From NCBI GenBank assembly GCA_964036275.1, contig OZ038433.1, forward strand, positions 8,597,048 through 8,661,047: a DNA stretch of 64,000 nucleotides, in the 5' to 3' direction. The position numbers were made by a program, and so were the translations under genes. The notes beneath the pieces were generated by a model, which worked only from the letters and a program-made list of their open reading frames with translations, was not told the DNA's origin and made no database searches. Shown piece after piece: positions 1-10,759 of this stretch (position 1 is its first letter; every line of letters begins with the position of its first letter). The DNA is from Litoditis marina (taxonomy: Eukaryota; Nematoda; Chromadorea; Rhabditida; Rhabditidae).

Positions 1-54
1 AGGTCTTGATTCTGGTTAAAACCCGACCCTAAAACTGACTCAGGCGCGGTCTGA

Positions 55-224
55 GTACGTATGCTAGAAGATCCCGGCACCTTCGCTTCATTCTGCGTTT
101 CTCGCTCTGAAGCACTATTTCTTGTCTCTTACATCCCGGCGGGATAAAAAAGCAGAGAAATAGCGTATGTTTGAGGAGACGCAGGATGGAATGAAGGTGT
201 CGGGATTATCTAGCATACGTTCTC
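55..224. repeat. Hairpin (MITE-like) repeat, family A copy 1
   Basis: The ends are inverted copies (GTATGCTAGAAGATCCCG against CGGGATTATCTAGCATAC). Inside, TTCTGCGTTTCTC faces GGAGACGCAGGATGGAA. The same CCTGCGTCTC/GAGACGCAGG core recurs at about 3270-3432, 7505-7650 and 19625-19765. It lies just beyond the 3' end of the innexin gene. Confidence 0.7.
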
Positions 225-346
225 TGAGCACATTTGAAACATCAAAACAGAATTGGCAGTATCCTGAGCTGTAGCAGTCTACCGCCTACAGTACCTTATC
301 GAAAATGATTGGCGGGAAACTTGATATATTTGAAACCGGACGGTCA

Positions 347-3300
347 TCAAAGATAGTGAGTTCGGGTGGGTAGCGGGGGCATGGGAGGTGGTAGGGAGGG
401 TTCATGCCACGAGTCTCGACGACCAGAATCTTTTCTACCCGAATCGTCCGCCTGGAATTGGTTACTCTGATGGTGATAATATAAATGTAACCAAACTCAT
501 CTTGCTACAGTTTTCTGTGCTCTACCGTGCTATATAATTTGGTTAGTAAATTTTTAGTTTAATTTATTGGTTCATTGAGGAAACAGTTTTGCACAACGTA
601 TGGCGACCGTCTTCGACCCACACACTCTTCTCTGCTGGCAGATAGGAGATAATTAACTTCTATGTAAAACTCTAGATGTGAAATCTGTTGGTGGAATGTA
701 GACAAGTATACACACATATTTAATCTGTACGAAGACTGTTTTTTTTTTTGGAAAAACGTACAAGATAGGTGTCTGAATCATCAGTATGTTATGTACAAGT
801 GAATTAACTTAGATATCTATTATAATCCCAAAGACAATTTCGGGAACGACTTTTTAAAACTAAAACATTAATGTGAAACTCACACTCTCCCAATCCCGCT
901 CTGAGCACTCTATTTTGTCATCAGCTATCGGTTTGCCGGTTCGTCGCAAGAACAACACCCACAATGCCTCCGTCACCTAAAAACCAACAACACCAGGTGA
1001 AATGTGATTGGAATCGAAAAGTTTTCCACAATTACCTATTTGGAAAAGTTACAAAATTGTCTCCACCCCTTTACAAGTCTTCATTGAAGCTCATCTTGGG
1101 GAATCACATTTCGTCAACATTTCTCCTGTATTTGTTATTTGCAACAGACAGAGATAAGGTTAACCTTTGCGAAGATTTTGATTTGTCGAAATAATCGAGT
1201 CTAACAAAAGAACAAAAATCGAACCTTCGCACAAGTGAGGTTGCCGGCATGAGAGGCTATCATCTGCAACAGAAACACGCCATCTGGACGAAGAAACCTG
1301 AAAATTGTTGTAGTTTGATCTCGGAAAGATTCTCTGTGATGAGTAGGAAGTGATCAAATCTGTGTAGTTTAATCTCGATACAAGCCTTTATTTCCTTCTC
1401 GACTGAGACGCAAGGAGATCAAACTACAAACACAGCGGAATAGAGCAACGCACGCCGCATTGGCATGCCGTGGAAAGGGCAGATCCTATAGTAGAAGTAT
1501 GAACAACATATCAAATCGGAATCTAGGCAAAACTGTTTTGGTCTCGCGCACATTTCCCGATCTAAGATAAGCAGGAAAACTGATTGGGCGACGTGGTACT
1601 GTGTTTGTACTTTGAACTGTGGGTACATCATTTTACCAGATATACTTTCGTTTTTAAAACAGATCTCTCATATAGAAGTGTTGAATGATACCGTACCTAT
1701 CAGTGAACCGTCCAATTTGATCTGACTCCATGTCCAAATGTTTCGCCACGAAGTTCTGTCGACAATGACTAGAAACTAGAGCACACATCCAGAAAAGAAG
1801 ATTCAGGAAGGTCACAGTAGCTAGTACCTGAAAAGTGGAACATGTGAAAAAGAACTTGCTGTTGAATCGTTCAGTGGAGAAATTCCTTCTTCCCAACGTT
1901 TTTCACGTTTTTCGTCTTCCACCACTAAATGTGTTCGTACGCGGGCAACTATAAGAACTAACCAGCAGCCACAGCCAGAGGAATATGAATATCTTCTCCG
2001 TTAACATGTTGATGACCAGTACACACTGAACAGTGTGGCGATGGACGTTGCCCAAGACGCGGATCTCGAAGTCGCAGAGAGTCACGCGAGGGAACTTCCC
2101 CGAATCGCGCCATTCACGACCCTGAACTCGATAATGATAATGATAAGAATAAGAATGAGATGTTGAATTTAATTTGTAGGAATGTATGCGATACCTGTGT
2201 TTTACTGTAGGGGTTTTAGTTTTATCGATGGTTTATGATTTAAAGTTCATTTTCATAGGCTTTAGTCGAAGTCAGGCAAACTAGGCTATCCAATATATCA
2301 AACTAAACCAATATAAACAATATATCCAGCTATTTGAAAGTTTTGACTTCCAATGAAGTATCCTTTCATCTATACGTATTTTGGCAAGTTCTTTGGGGTA
2401 ATTGTACATAGATAGTTGAATCTGATTAACTCAAAACAAAATTGTCCATGTCTAGGACAAATTTGAATGTTTGAATCATAATTATTTTATGTAAATTTTT
2501 GATTCTACCTTTCTCTGTTAAATTACTCACCAGAAACAGATCGTAGAGTACGTGAGCGCCGAACATTGGGTAGTCCGTAGTCTCGAGAAATGAGTTGAGC
2601 ATCATGAATTGTAGCAGCACATTGCACAGATGCAGTGTTTTTATGAACACGTACACTGTGGACACGTAGGCGCCGTAGAATTTACCTGGATTGGAATTAA
2701 ATCAATTATTTCATTGTAAGTTTAAAATTTCCGGCTGTGATAGATTTGTCTTTGGAAAAAAGAAGGAAAGAAAATCAAATAGAGATTTGAGATGTTTTTC
2801 GAGTGTGCAGACATCGTAAGGTACGTGAGCGCCATATAAAGGCATACCAATTTTTCAACGATTTGACGTGATCTGACACATTTTGAAACCCTGAACATAA
2901 AATGTGTGTGCGAAAATAATGCTATGGGGGATCACAACGGCGATTAACGGTTGCAGTTGTTTTTGTTCACAATTCCAAGAAGAATAAAGTGAAAATCAAC
3001 TAACCGACTCGGACTATCGCGAAAATGTACACATTCTTTCTCCTAGCTCCATGGTCCCGTTGATACATCAGCGCATCGTCGATATGTCTAAATATATAAA
3101 TAGTTTTCCGCTAAACATTGACAAGCTACAAAAAAGTGGAACAACAAGTATTCTTTACAAATAATAACATGACTTCGAGTGAGAGAGAGACGCAGGATGA
3201 GAACTGGTCACCGGGATAATCCTACATACAACAAAAGATAAGAGTGTGTGTCGAAAGTTGCTAAGTAATTTGCTAGAACATCCCGTCAACTTTATTCCAT

Positions 3301-5214
3301 CCTGCGTCTCTTGCTTCGCCTCACTTTCACACGTGGCTAGTACCTCGACGAGATGGAGGAGCAGGGAAAGAGAGTATGTTTGGGGACACGCAGGATGGAA
3401 TAAAGGTGCTGGTTGTTTTAGATTACGTACTCAGTTTCAGAAGCCTCACCTCGCTAAAACGTCGACAGTCTTCGCTCGAATCAGTGGATCGACGTTGTCT
3501 TCCGAGCAGGCCAACTGGAGCGCCAGACCACAGTTCAGTCCTGCAGAAAAAAACGTTTATTTTATTTAATATTTAAAACAAACAATATTAACCATTGAAT
3601 GTGTTGGTCAAAATCCCGATAAAAAGAGCAAAAAGATAACACCGATGATGATAGCAAAAGTCTTGTTTCTCTCCCAATGTGTATGCCAATAAATGAGATG
3701 ATGGTGTAAATTCTCCTCAAGATGTTTATTTCCATTTTTCATCAAATGCTCCTGCATAAAACAAATTGTACTATGCATTTCCATAGAATAAGCATTCACG
3801 TATATCTGGTATGAGGCAAGAGAAAAGGTGAAATAGATGTTATATTTGTTCACGTTAGGCAGACAGATAGAATGATAACTTGATTTCCACATAATTAAGG
3901 TTTTCGTTTAAGTCAAAGAAAATTATTTTCAGTTAATAAAAACTAGAAATATTTTCTCCACTGACCAAACTTCCGTTTTGATCATAACTTGTTAATAAAA
4001 TTGAGCAACTTTCTGAACTTTTCTATTCTGCCTTCAGTGAGTAGGCAGAATTTATTATGGAGAGCCACCCACGCAGTTTTCCATATCTTTTATTATTCGA
4101 ATGTGTGGTCACAAAAACAAGATGAATAGTAAAAACGTGAACTTTTTCTCCTAATTATGATATTAATATCGTGAGAGGGGCATATATTAACAATGCAGAG
4201 AATGAGTACAATTCCAAGGAATACATATATCTCACAACTAGATAGGACTACCGGAACGTTATTGTCTGGTTTTTAAAGGTTTGTCAAAAACCTAACTTCA
4301 ATCAGAGCAACAACCGTACCGTACTCAGCTAGCAAATAGAAAAATTAGCGAAATATGAAGAGCTGTCGAGTTTGAACCTCAGAGTTAAAACGAGAAACAT
4401 GCGTGAGAACCTCAGATAAAAACTCAACTGTTCACTGCTCAACTCAAACCTGCCCACTGATTCAGCTAACTACATTTGCTGATCAAACTACAAATCAACT
4501 GACCACTCTGACTACCGAGCATTTTATATACACTAGAGAGTATGTAGGGCAAGGACGCAAGTTCTACCTATCTACTGACCACACTACAACTTGGACTTGT
4601 AGTCTGATCAGAGACTACTAACAACTGACCACTCTGACTGGCGAGCATCCTCCATACACTGGAGGGGATGTGGAACATGAGAGCTGCTATGGCCAACACG
4701 AAGGGAACCCATTGGTAGTAGCCGATCTGACGACGCTCCCGGTCGTCCAGACGGTGCGGAATCAGGTCCTGCAAACACAAAATGAACATTTACATTAATA
4801 TTTGTTGTTTCGTTTATACAACCTTTTATTTTTATGTTTACATATTATATTCAAAGTGGATGGAATATTCGATCTGACCACGGTCCGGAATCAGGTCCTG
4901 CGAACAGGTGTTTATTTGTTTGTTTGTTTCACGAACACATATTACATTTAACATATTATATAGTTTACGTCGCTTTGTAACAAGGCAGGACCATCGTACA
5001 GGTCACATATTTTATATACACAGCTTATTGTGAGTGGATCGCTTGATCTGTTCATATACTAACACTTCCAGCTATAAGCTCATATTCATTCATATGTATT
5101 AATCTACATTTGGTGAATGTGGAACATGTTTACCAAAGAGAAAGAGCCACAAATAGAGAGGAGAATAACCCCATGAAAAAACTCAAACTTCTTGCAATTC
5201 AGTCAATGTAGAGT

Positions 5215-5249
<35 letters not shown>

Positions 5250-8200
5250 TTCTTTCTTTCCCTCTTTTCCCTCTCTCTCACTCCTTCCCCGTTTTGTTTC
5301 TTTACCATTACCCCTTTTCTCGTTCTCGAATCGAATAAATATATCTGACTTATACCACTTTGATCTAGAGAAAAGCTCTTCATTTCCCTGTAAAGTTCCA
5401 CAGAATGAGTCAGTTAGGAAGAGAACCCTCGCGTGAACAGGTGTACTAAGAAGATGGACAGGTACACGAGCAATGACTGACAGACACATCACTTTTTAGA
5501 TGTCAACCGAAAACATCTGCGCACGTTTTAGTCACCTCAACTTCCTATCTCTGTCTCTCTATCGCTCTTCCTCTCTCATTCTCTCTCTCGCTCTCTCTCT
5601 CTCTCGCTCTCTCCCCCTCTCATTTCTCTCTCTTTTCTCATTCTCTTCCTCATTTTGTTCCCTCCCATCTATTTCCATTTCTGTCTCTAACTCTCCCCTT
5701 TCCCCATTCTCTCTCTCTCTCCGTTCCCCCCAGTCCCATGTCCGGGTCCAATATATATTATGAAAGTATACCACCCGGTAACAAAGCTGACGAACTAGCT
5801 CTCCCGCTGTGCAAAAATGCGAAAATAAACAACTCGGCCAAAATTGCAATTTATCGCATTCGAAACAGCTGTCTCGGGGAAAAGCGTATAGTCGAGATTG
5901 AATTATGGAACAAGGGTGAGAAAATAAAACTAGCTCCCGGATTGAATTGGGAAAACGAACGGAGACAACATAAATTTCGAGAAAAACACGGAAAATGGAA
6001 TTAAAATGTTGCGCTTCTATGAACAAGCGTAACTAATTATGATATCAGGCTATTTTAGTTAAGAGAATGTTAACTTTTCGTGTTCATGTTCACTCCAACG
6101 TTTTGTGTTCAAAGAAAGTTACGGGAGACGGGAGATCCAAAGATAGCTTTCTCACAACATAATTCGATTCAGAAGACGAGACAAGGCTTACATGTCCCAT
6201 GTAGAAAGTTTATGAATAACTTATTTGACTAGACAATGTAGTATGACCAGGATGTTACCCAAAATTACCCGAATAGCATGGGCTAACGTGTTGCTGACTG
6301 TTTCAATTCTAAACACAAATGGGGAGATTGTAGGCTTTGGAACAAGTCATTTACTACGAAAACCAATAGTAGATCAATTGAATCAATACTTGTCAGACTG
6401 ACCTGGAACGGTACCCAATACGTGTTCTGTACCCAGCAGTAGTTCTCCGTGTACTGCTCCATGGCTCGCGTGAATTGAGCCGGCACAAAACATTCTATAG
6501 GATGACCAACTGAAAAACAATAAAAATGTACACACGCACAGTATTCAGAATATATTTGTACCTTTTCAGAATGATCAACTTGTCACGTCTGAAGAAAGTA
6601 CATGATTGTATGGTTTGTTTGTTTGAACAATTTGCTCGCAGATCTACCAAATGCTTTCTCTAGACCTGATAAAAACTTGGATTGAGACAAAAATACAAAA
6701 AAACTATGCAAGTCAATCTAAACAAAGACTCTGAGTTTCTTACCGATCGATCTCTGTTCCGTTCTCCCTCCCTCTCTCTCCTCTCTCTCGTTCTCTCTCT
6801 CTTCCCCTGTCTCTTTCCATCTCTTTCTCTATTACTACATCTCCTTTCTCTCAATCTCTGACTTGTTTTGCATGAGTCATTTGTGTGAGATTGTTTTCCG
6901 TACCATTCCACCCCACCGCCTCGGTCCCCCAACCTATACCCGCACCCCTTTCAACTTGCTCATTCGCTGTGCATAACATATCAGAAAAGTCAGCATTCTC
7001 GCATCCTCTTTTACAGATAACTTAAATCAGCACTAATCACTTGAAATACGATTATATACGTAATATTCTGAAAGAGGTTGGAGTCGATAGTTCATGGAAA
7101 AAGTAAACGGGCTATAGAAAAACACTCTAGAGTTTTCACTGAGAAAGTGACAAACTACAATGTTGCGTAAGACAACCACAACTTAAGGTACACCTTTTCA
7201 ACCGTGCACGTGTGTGTTAAAAATGTGTTCCACGTGCCTACAGATGTTTTTTTCGTCATTCTTGTTGTTCAATAATTAAATGTTTCATTGTAAATATTCA
7301 TATGTTCCCAATAGAAAAGATACTTTGGTTGGAACATGGTGTGTGGATGATATCAGTCGAATGAGCAGCGATATGTCATTGAGCGCCGGGCTGATATATC
7401 GATAATAGACTTTCTTTTGACACTCAATGCCAATATCACAATGCGGTGCACGTGTGCTGGAAGAGAAATGTGTTCAGTGGGTTAGAAGCGGTGTCTGACG
7501 CCGTATGCAGGAATATCCCAGAAGTCAGATTTCAACCTGCGTCTCCTTGAAGGAACGCTATTTCTCTGCTCTCGCATCCGAGATACAAGTCTCGTAAAAT
7601 TGTACACGGAGACGCAGGGTGAAGATAAACTTTCGGGGTGATCTTAGTTACTAGTACTTCTGAACCGCTCTCGAAGTAGGATAGGGTTCCGCTGATGAGA
7701 ATATTATGATCGTATTCGCTGCTACTGGTCAAAGGGAAAAACTGCCTAATCGTGAAGTTTGAGCCAAAAGTTAGATTCCCCCCTGAACCTAAATGTTTTG
7801 TTGACGAAATTGACGTCTAACTCATGCAAATGGCTCGTTGAGACGCGGTTTATTACAGCGTTTCCTGCGGTTGTTGGCGGGGCGAATTTCGGAGGGGCAG
7901 ATAATATCTCGCAGCTTTGTTATTACACAAAAACATCGGAAATGCAATACGTACACATACAGCGTGTCACCACACACGAAATGTCACAGAGAAACGTTCA
8001 AACGTTACGATTAAAGTGAAAGTTTTTCTTCAATCACTTGTGTTTTGGTAAACCGGTAATTATACACGTAAACTATACGTGAAAAACTTACGACACGTAT
8101 GATCAGAGCAACAGTTTTTCTGTAATAACCAAAATATGAATTTTTTTTTACCAACATTTCAAAAACTCCTAAACCATAACAATACGTGATAAACTTCCGA

Positions 8201-10179
8201 TCAGTTGAATGAATCTTTGACCAGCTTTTGAAGAGCGAGCTAATGAGGAGCTCTAATTGTGAAATATGAACAGCCTAGCGTAAACAACCCTAGGTTTAGT
8301 GAGTGGAGGAAAACAAATTCACTAATTTTGAATGATTTCCTGGTTCAAAAACAGTTTAGTCTGACCGAATGTGGGTCAGAGCTGAGTGATTTGACAGCTA
8401 AAACGGAATGATCTACAGGTTAAAGTCCGATATAGAGAGTCAACTTTCATGAAAAATGATTCTAGACGCGGTTTTAGCAAGGTTCTAAAACCAATCTTTA
8501 ATTAAGACTTCGCCAAAGTTCTTGTTGATGATGACAAAAGTAATGGGACTAGCAGGTAACGGCTGTCAACTTCAAATACTGTGAGAAAGTAGTCGCGGGA
8601 ACCTCCGCAAACACTTTTCCCTCTTATCATTTGTCATAATAAGAAAATACTCTTTCATATTTCTTGTTAAATACGTTCGAAATAAAAAAAAATTCTATGT
8701 GAAATGAAGGTCTTTACTACCCTATAAAAAATTAGTTATAAATATCAGTGTAAGATGTGAATAAATACTACAACCTTTGAACGAGGGTGTATAGGGTTCG
8801 CTCTTACCGAAACAGCATTTACGGTAATATGCTTTATCCCGCGGTCTTTTTAGTTTGATACCGTACTCTATCGGCCGAAATTCGGAAACTGTGACATATA
8901 CCAATATCAAACTACAAAATATCGAAATTTCTATATTACGCATGAAATGAATATTTATAAATATAATTGCCAAATACTCGTTGTGATTTCTAGGGAAAGT
9001 GCAGCTGCTCCAGTTTTTTGGCTGAAATCGTTTTACGTCGGTCATTTTGCCATTTGGTGGCGACAATAAATAGAGAAAGGTGATCATTATGACTATTTAG
9101 TCCACGAGCTGGAGGCAAAGTGGGTGAAACGGTAGTTTTTGGCTAAGCAGGTGTTTACGAAGTTTGAAAAGAAGTTATTCAAACACTCTATATCAAAATA
9201 AACACGTGAAAGCGTACCTATTTGTTATTTGAAAAAGTAAATCGATTACATGAAAGTTTTCTCATGTTATTGGTAGTGAGGTGCAATTCTCATCTACTAC
9301 AGTTTTGATGTAATTGTGGTGAAGCATTCTTGCAAATCCCGAATTTCTCCGAAACGTGAGTGACTTTATGCTGAGAGAGTATTTGCCTTTATTTGCCATA
9401 GGAACGAGTAGTAAAATGGGGAATCCAGTGGTTTCACAGAAGTTTTTAGTTCTAGTATTAGTACGAGAAGTGATTTGCAGTACTATAGTTGAGTTGAACA
9501 CTGTCATATGAATAAGAGATGAATTTATATGATGAAGCAGGAGTATTATTGAAATCACATCATTCTATTTTGAGCTGCGGAGGCATTTCGGTAACAGGCG
9601 AAATATTCGTAGGAGTGATGAGAACTATACATGTTTCCCAAGTCTATGGAAGTGTGTATAAACGATGAAAACTATATAGTTTTGACGAAAGTAGGAGGAT
9701 CACAACTCTGCTACTCTGATTTCGCACGATTACATAGAAATCCACTGTTATTTGACGCCATCAGGAGTATGTTACTCTTTATTATCTACCCAATTAAGTA
9801 ACGCAACTCTTCACAGCAAACAGAATTTGTTGTGAAGAAACGAAAAAAATTGCGAAACAATGCGAGGGACTGAAAGTTTCTTGATTTCTGAATAGACACG
9901 TGAAACATGAAGAAAGAACAGAAAATCTTTGAAACCCACAAATAATTATAGAGTTCTTCTGTTTTTCACGATTGTAGCATTTGTCTAGTAATGAAGTGTG
10001 CAATAATCCCATTAGCATTCACACGTACCAGCACGTGAACCACGTGAAAAGTGAAACTGACCATATTGTTTTGCAGAAACTAAGACAGCAAACATGAGAA
10101 CGATGGTGGAGGTGTAAAGATAGTGCAGTCGGTCTACGAAGTCGTCATCAACTCTGGAATAGGTGGTATGGAAGAGAGA

Positions 10180-10250
<71 letters not shown>

Positions 10251-10619
10251 ACAAGAGGAGAAAGAGAAAGATCAAGAGAGAGATAGAATTCAGATAAATT
10301 GAAAACATAAGTCTTTTTTACTATTTGAGCATCTTAGTAGACACGCAACTACTTTGAGATTATAACAAACAAAAGAATGTGGCACAACACTCGAATGCGT
10401 CAGATCACTAATTCTCATTCTTGTTTGGAGCTCTAAAGGTTTTTCCTGCATACCAAAGAGGCTCCACATTCAAGTGGGGGTACTGTAGCATACCGTACTA
10501 CCGGTATTGGCACCTCTCCAAGCCGTGTACTGGCCTCAAGGGGTATTGAGCCTGTATGCTTCCGCTACCGTAACCCACCTCGGTTCCAGAAATCTGAGTG
10601 CCGACGCAAGAAAGTGCAT
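347..10619 (-). CDS. Innexin gap-junction subunit, 12 exons, 427 aa
   Basis: Innexins form invertebrate gap junctions and hemichannels in the plasma membrane. Coding exons in transcript order: 10579-10619, 10062-10153, 6403-6509, 4630-4768, 3450-3540, 3005-3087, 2531-2685, 1963-2121, 1697-1827, 1225-1297, 884-976, 347-466. All phases agree and all introns are GT-AG. The protein opens [20 protein letters not shown], the usual innexin N-terminus, followed by TM1. Extracellular loop 1 has cysteines near 51 and 69 (motif [12 protein letters not shown]). The family signature YYQW is at 97-100 in TM2. Loop 2 has cysteines near 252 and 269, and TM4 is [10 protein letters not shown]. After [20 protein letters not shown] the tail is short and proline-rich, ending THYL. 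Length fits the family. The start is the only ATG found whose exon ends in the phase the next exon needs. C. elegans has about 25 innexins, so I do not name the paralogue. Decayed copies of exons 4 and 7 lie in its introns. Confidence 0.93.
1308..1434. repeat. MITE-like repeat, family B (TGTAGTTTGATC ends)
   Basis: Starts TGTAGTTTGATCTC and ends GATCAAACTACAAACACAGC. The inverted 12-14 bp ends recur at many places in the window. This copy lies in the innexin intron between exons 9 and 10 and runs almost to the splice acceptor of exon 10 (1298-1300). Confidence 0.65.
2810..2855 (-). pseudogene. Decayed duplicate of innexin exon 7
   Basis: The reverse strand reads [12 protein letters not shown], matching [12 protein letters not shown] of the true exon at 2531-2685, with 13 identical bases (GTACGTGAGCGCC on the plus strand). 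The alignment is lost on both sides and no splice sites frame it. It reads as a remnant of an exon duplication; chance similarity is possible because the match is short. Confidence 0.5.
3270..3432. repeat. Hairpin repeat, family A copy 2
   Basis: TTTATTCCATCCTGCGTCTC faces GACACGCAGGATGGAATAAA across about 100 bp. The outer ends hold CCCGTCAA and a GATTACGTAC end. A half copy (GAGACGCAGGATGAGAAC...CCGGGATAAT) lies at 3185-3225. Its right edge is under 20 bp from the splice donor of innexin exon 5. Confidence 0.7.
4496..4560 (-). pseudogene. Decayed duplicate of the 3' part of innexin exon 4
   Basis: The reverse strand reads [17 protein letters not shown] and runs into the same GTCAGTTG donor as the true exon 4 ([18 protein letters not shown], 4630-4768). 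The frame and the donor survive, but the 5' half of the exon is not recognisable and the upstream reverse strand has stops. It could be a dead exon, or less likely an alternative exon using an acceptor I did not see. Confidence 0.65.
4871..4902 (-). pseudogene. Decayed duplicate of the 5' part of innexin exon 4
   Basis: The plus strand GGAATCAGGTCCTGC repeats the acceptor and first codons of true exon 4. The reverse strand reads GCAG then [11 protein letters not shown] against [18 protein letters not shown], consistent with an internal deletion of about 20 bp. It lies about 100 bp on the 5' side of the real exon. Confidence 0.65.
5217..5275. repeat. CT microsatellite
   Basis: A run of CTCTCTTTCTCTCT with minor interruptions in the innexin intron 4769-6402. 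A second CT-rich tract lies at about 5536-5740 and a third at 6765-6850. Long open frames here with RERERE-like translation are a by-product of the repeat. Confidence 0.9.
6510..10061. other. Long innexin intron 2, no convincing gene
   Basis: This 3.5 kb intron holds CT-rich tracts, a family A hairpin (7505-7650), a GA microsatellite near its 5' end and several reverse-strand open frames of 75-121 codons. None resembles a family I know. A frame at 8722-9087 is discussed separately. Confidence 0.6.
7505..7650. repeat. Hairpin repeat, family A copy 3
   Basis: CAACCTGCGTCTCCTTGA and ACACGGAGACGCAGGGTG form the inner inverted arms. The outer sequence ATATCCCAGAAG...TCGGGGTGAT resembles the CCCGGGATA-type ends of the other copies. 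Confidence 0.65.
10183..10243. repeat. GA dinucleotide microsatellite
   Basis: About 30 uninterrupted GA units, between innexin exons 1 and 2 and close to the acceptor of exon 2. Confidence 0.97.
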
Positions 10620-10759
10620 TCCGATACGATAACCTCCGACCATAGCCTGAGGCGCTATGAGATAGAACGAGAAACTCAGCGGCCAGAGCACAGACAGGTC
10701 AGACACCGCGAGGGGGCTGGCCCCCCGCTGGGGCTAGACACGCAGAGGGGCATTCGACC
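10620..10759. promoter_or_regulatory. Candidate shared (divergent) promoter of innexin and plc-4
   Basis: The innexin ATG (10617-10619, minus) and the plc-4 ATG (10760-10762, plus) face away from each other across 140 bp. The interval is GC-richer than its surroundings, for example GAGGGGGCTGGCCCCCCGC near 10710-10730, a G/C inverted repeat. I see no TTTCAG trans-splice acceptor in it. Either gene could have further 5' non-coding exons elsewhere, so this is inference from spacing. Confidence 0.5.

Noticed and set aside
3246..3576. Two plus-strand frames of 107 and 66 codons
   Set aside because: They lie antisense to innexin exon 5 and over a family A hairpin.
3608..3892. A 94-codon minus-strand frame with a hydrophobic end ([16 protein letters not shown])
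   Set aside because: It lies in an innexin intron, has no clear start context and fits no innexin segment; the true exon 5 was found at 3450-3540. A small nested gene cannot be excluded.
5199..6026. Overlapping open frames rich in RERERE or SLSLSL on both strands
   Set aside because: They are translations of CT/GA microsatellite tracts, with no splice context or family match.
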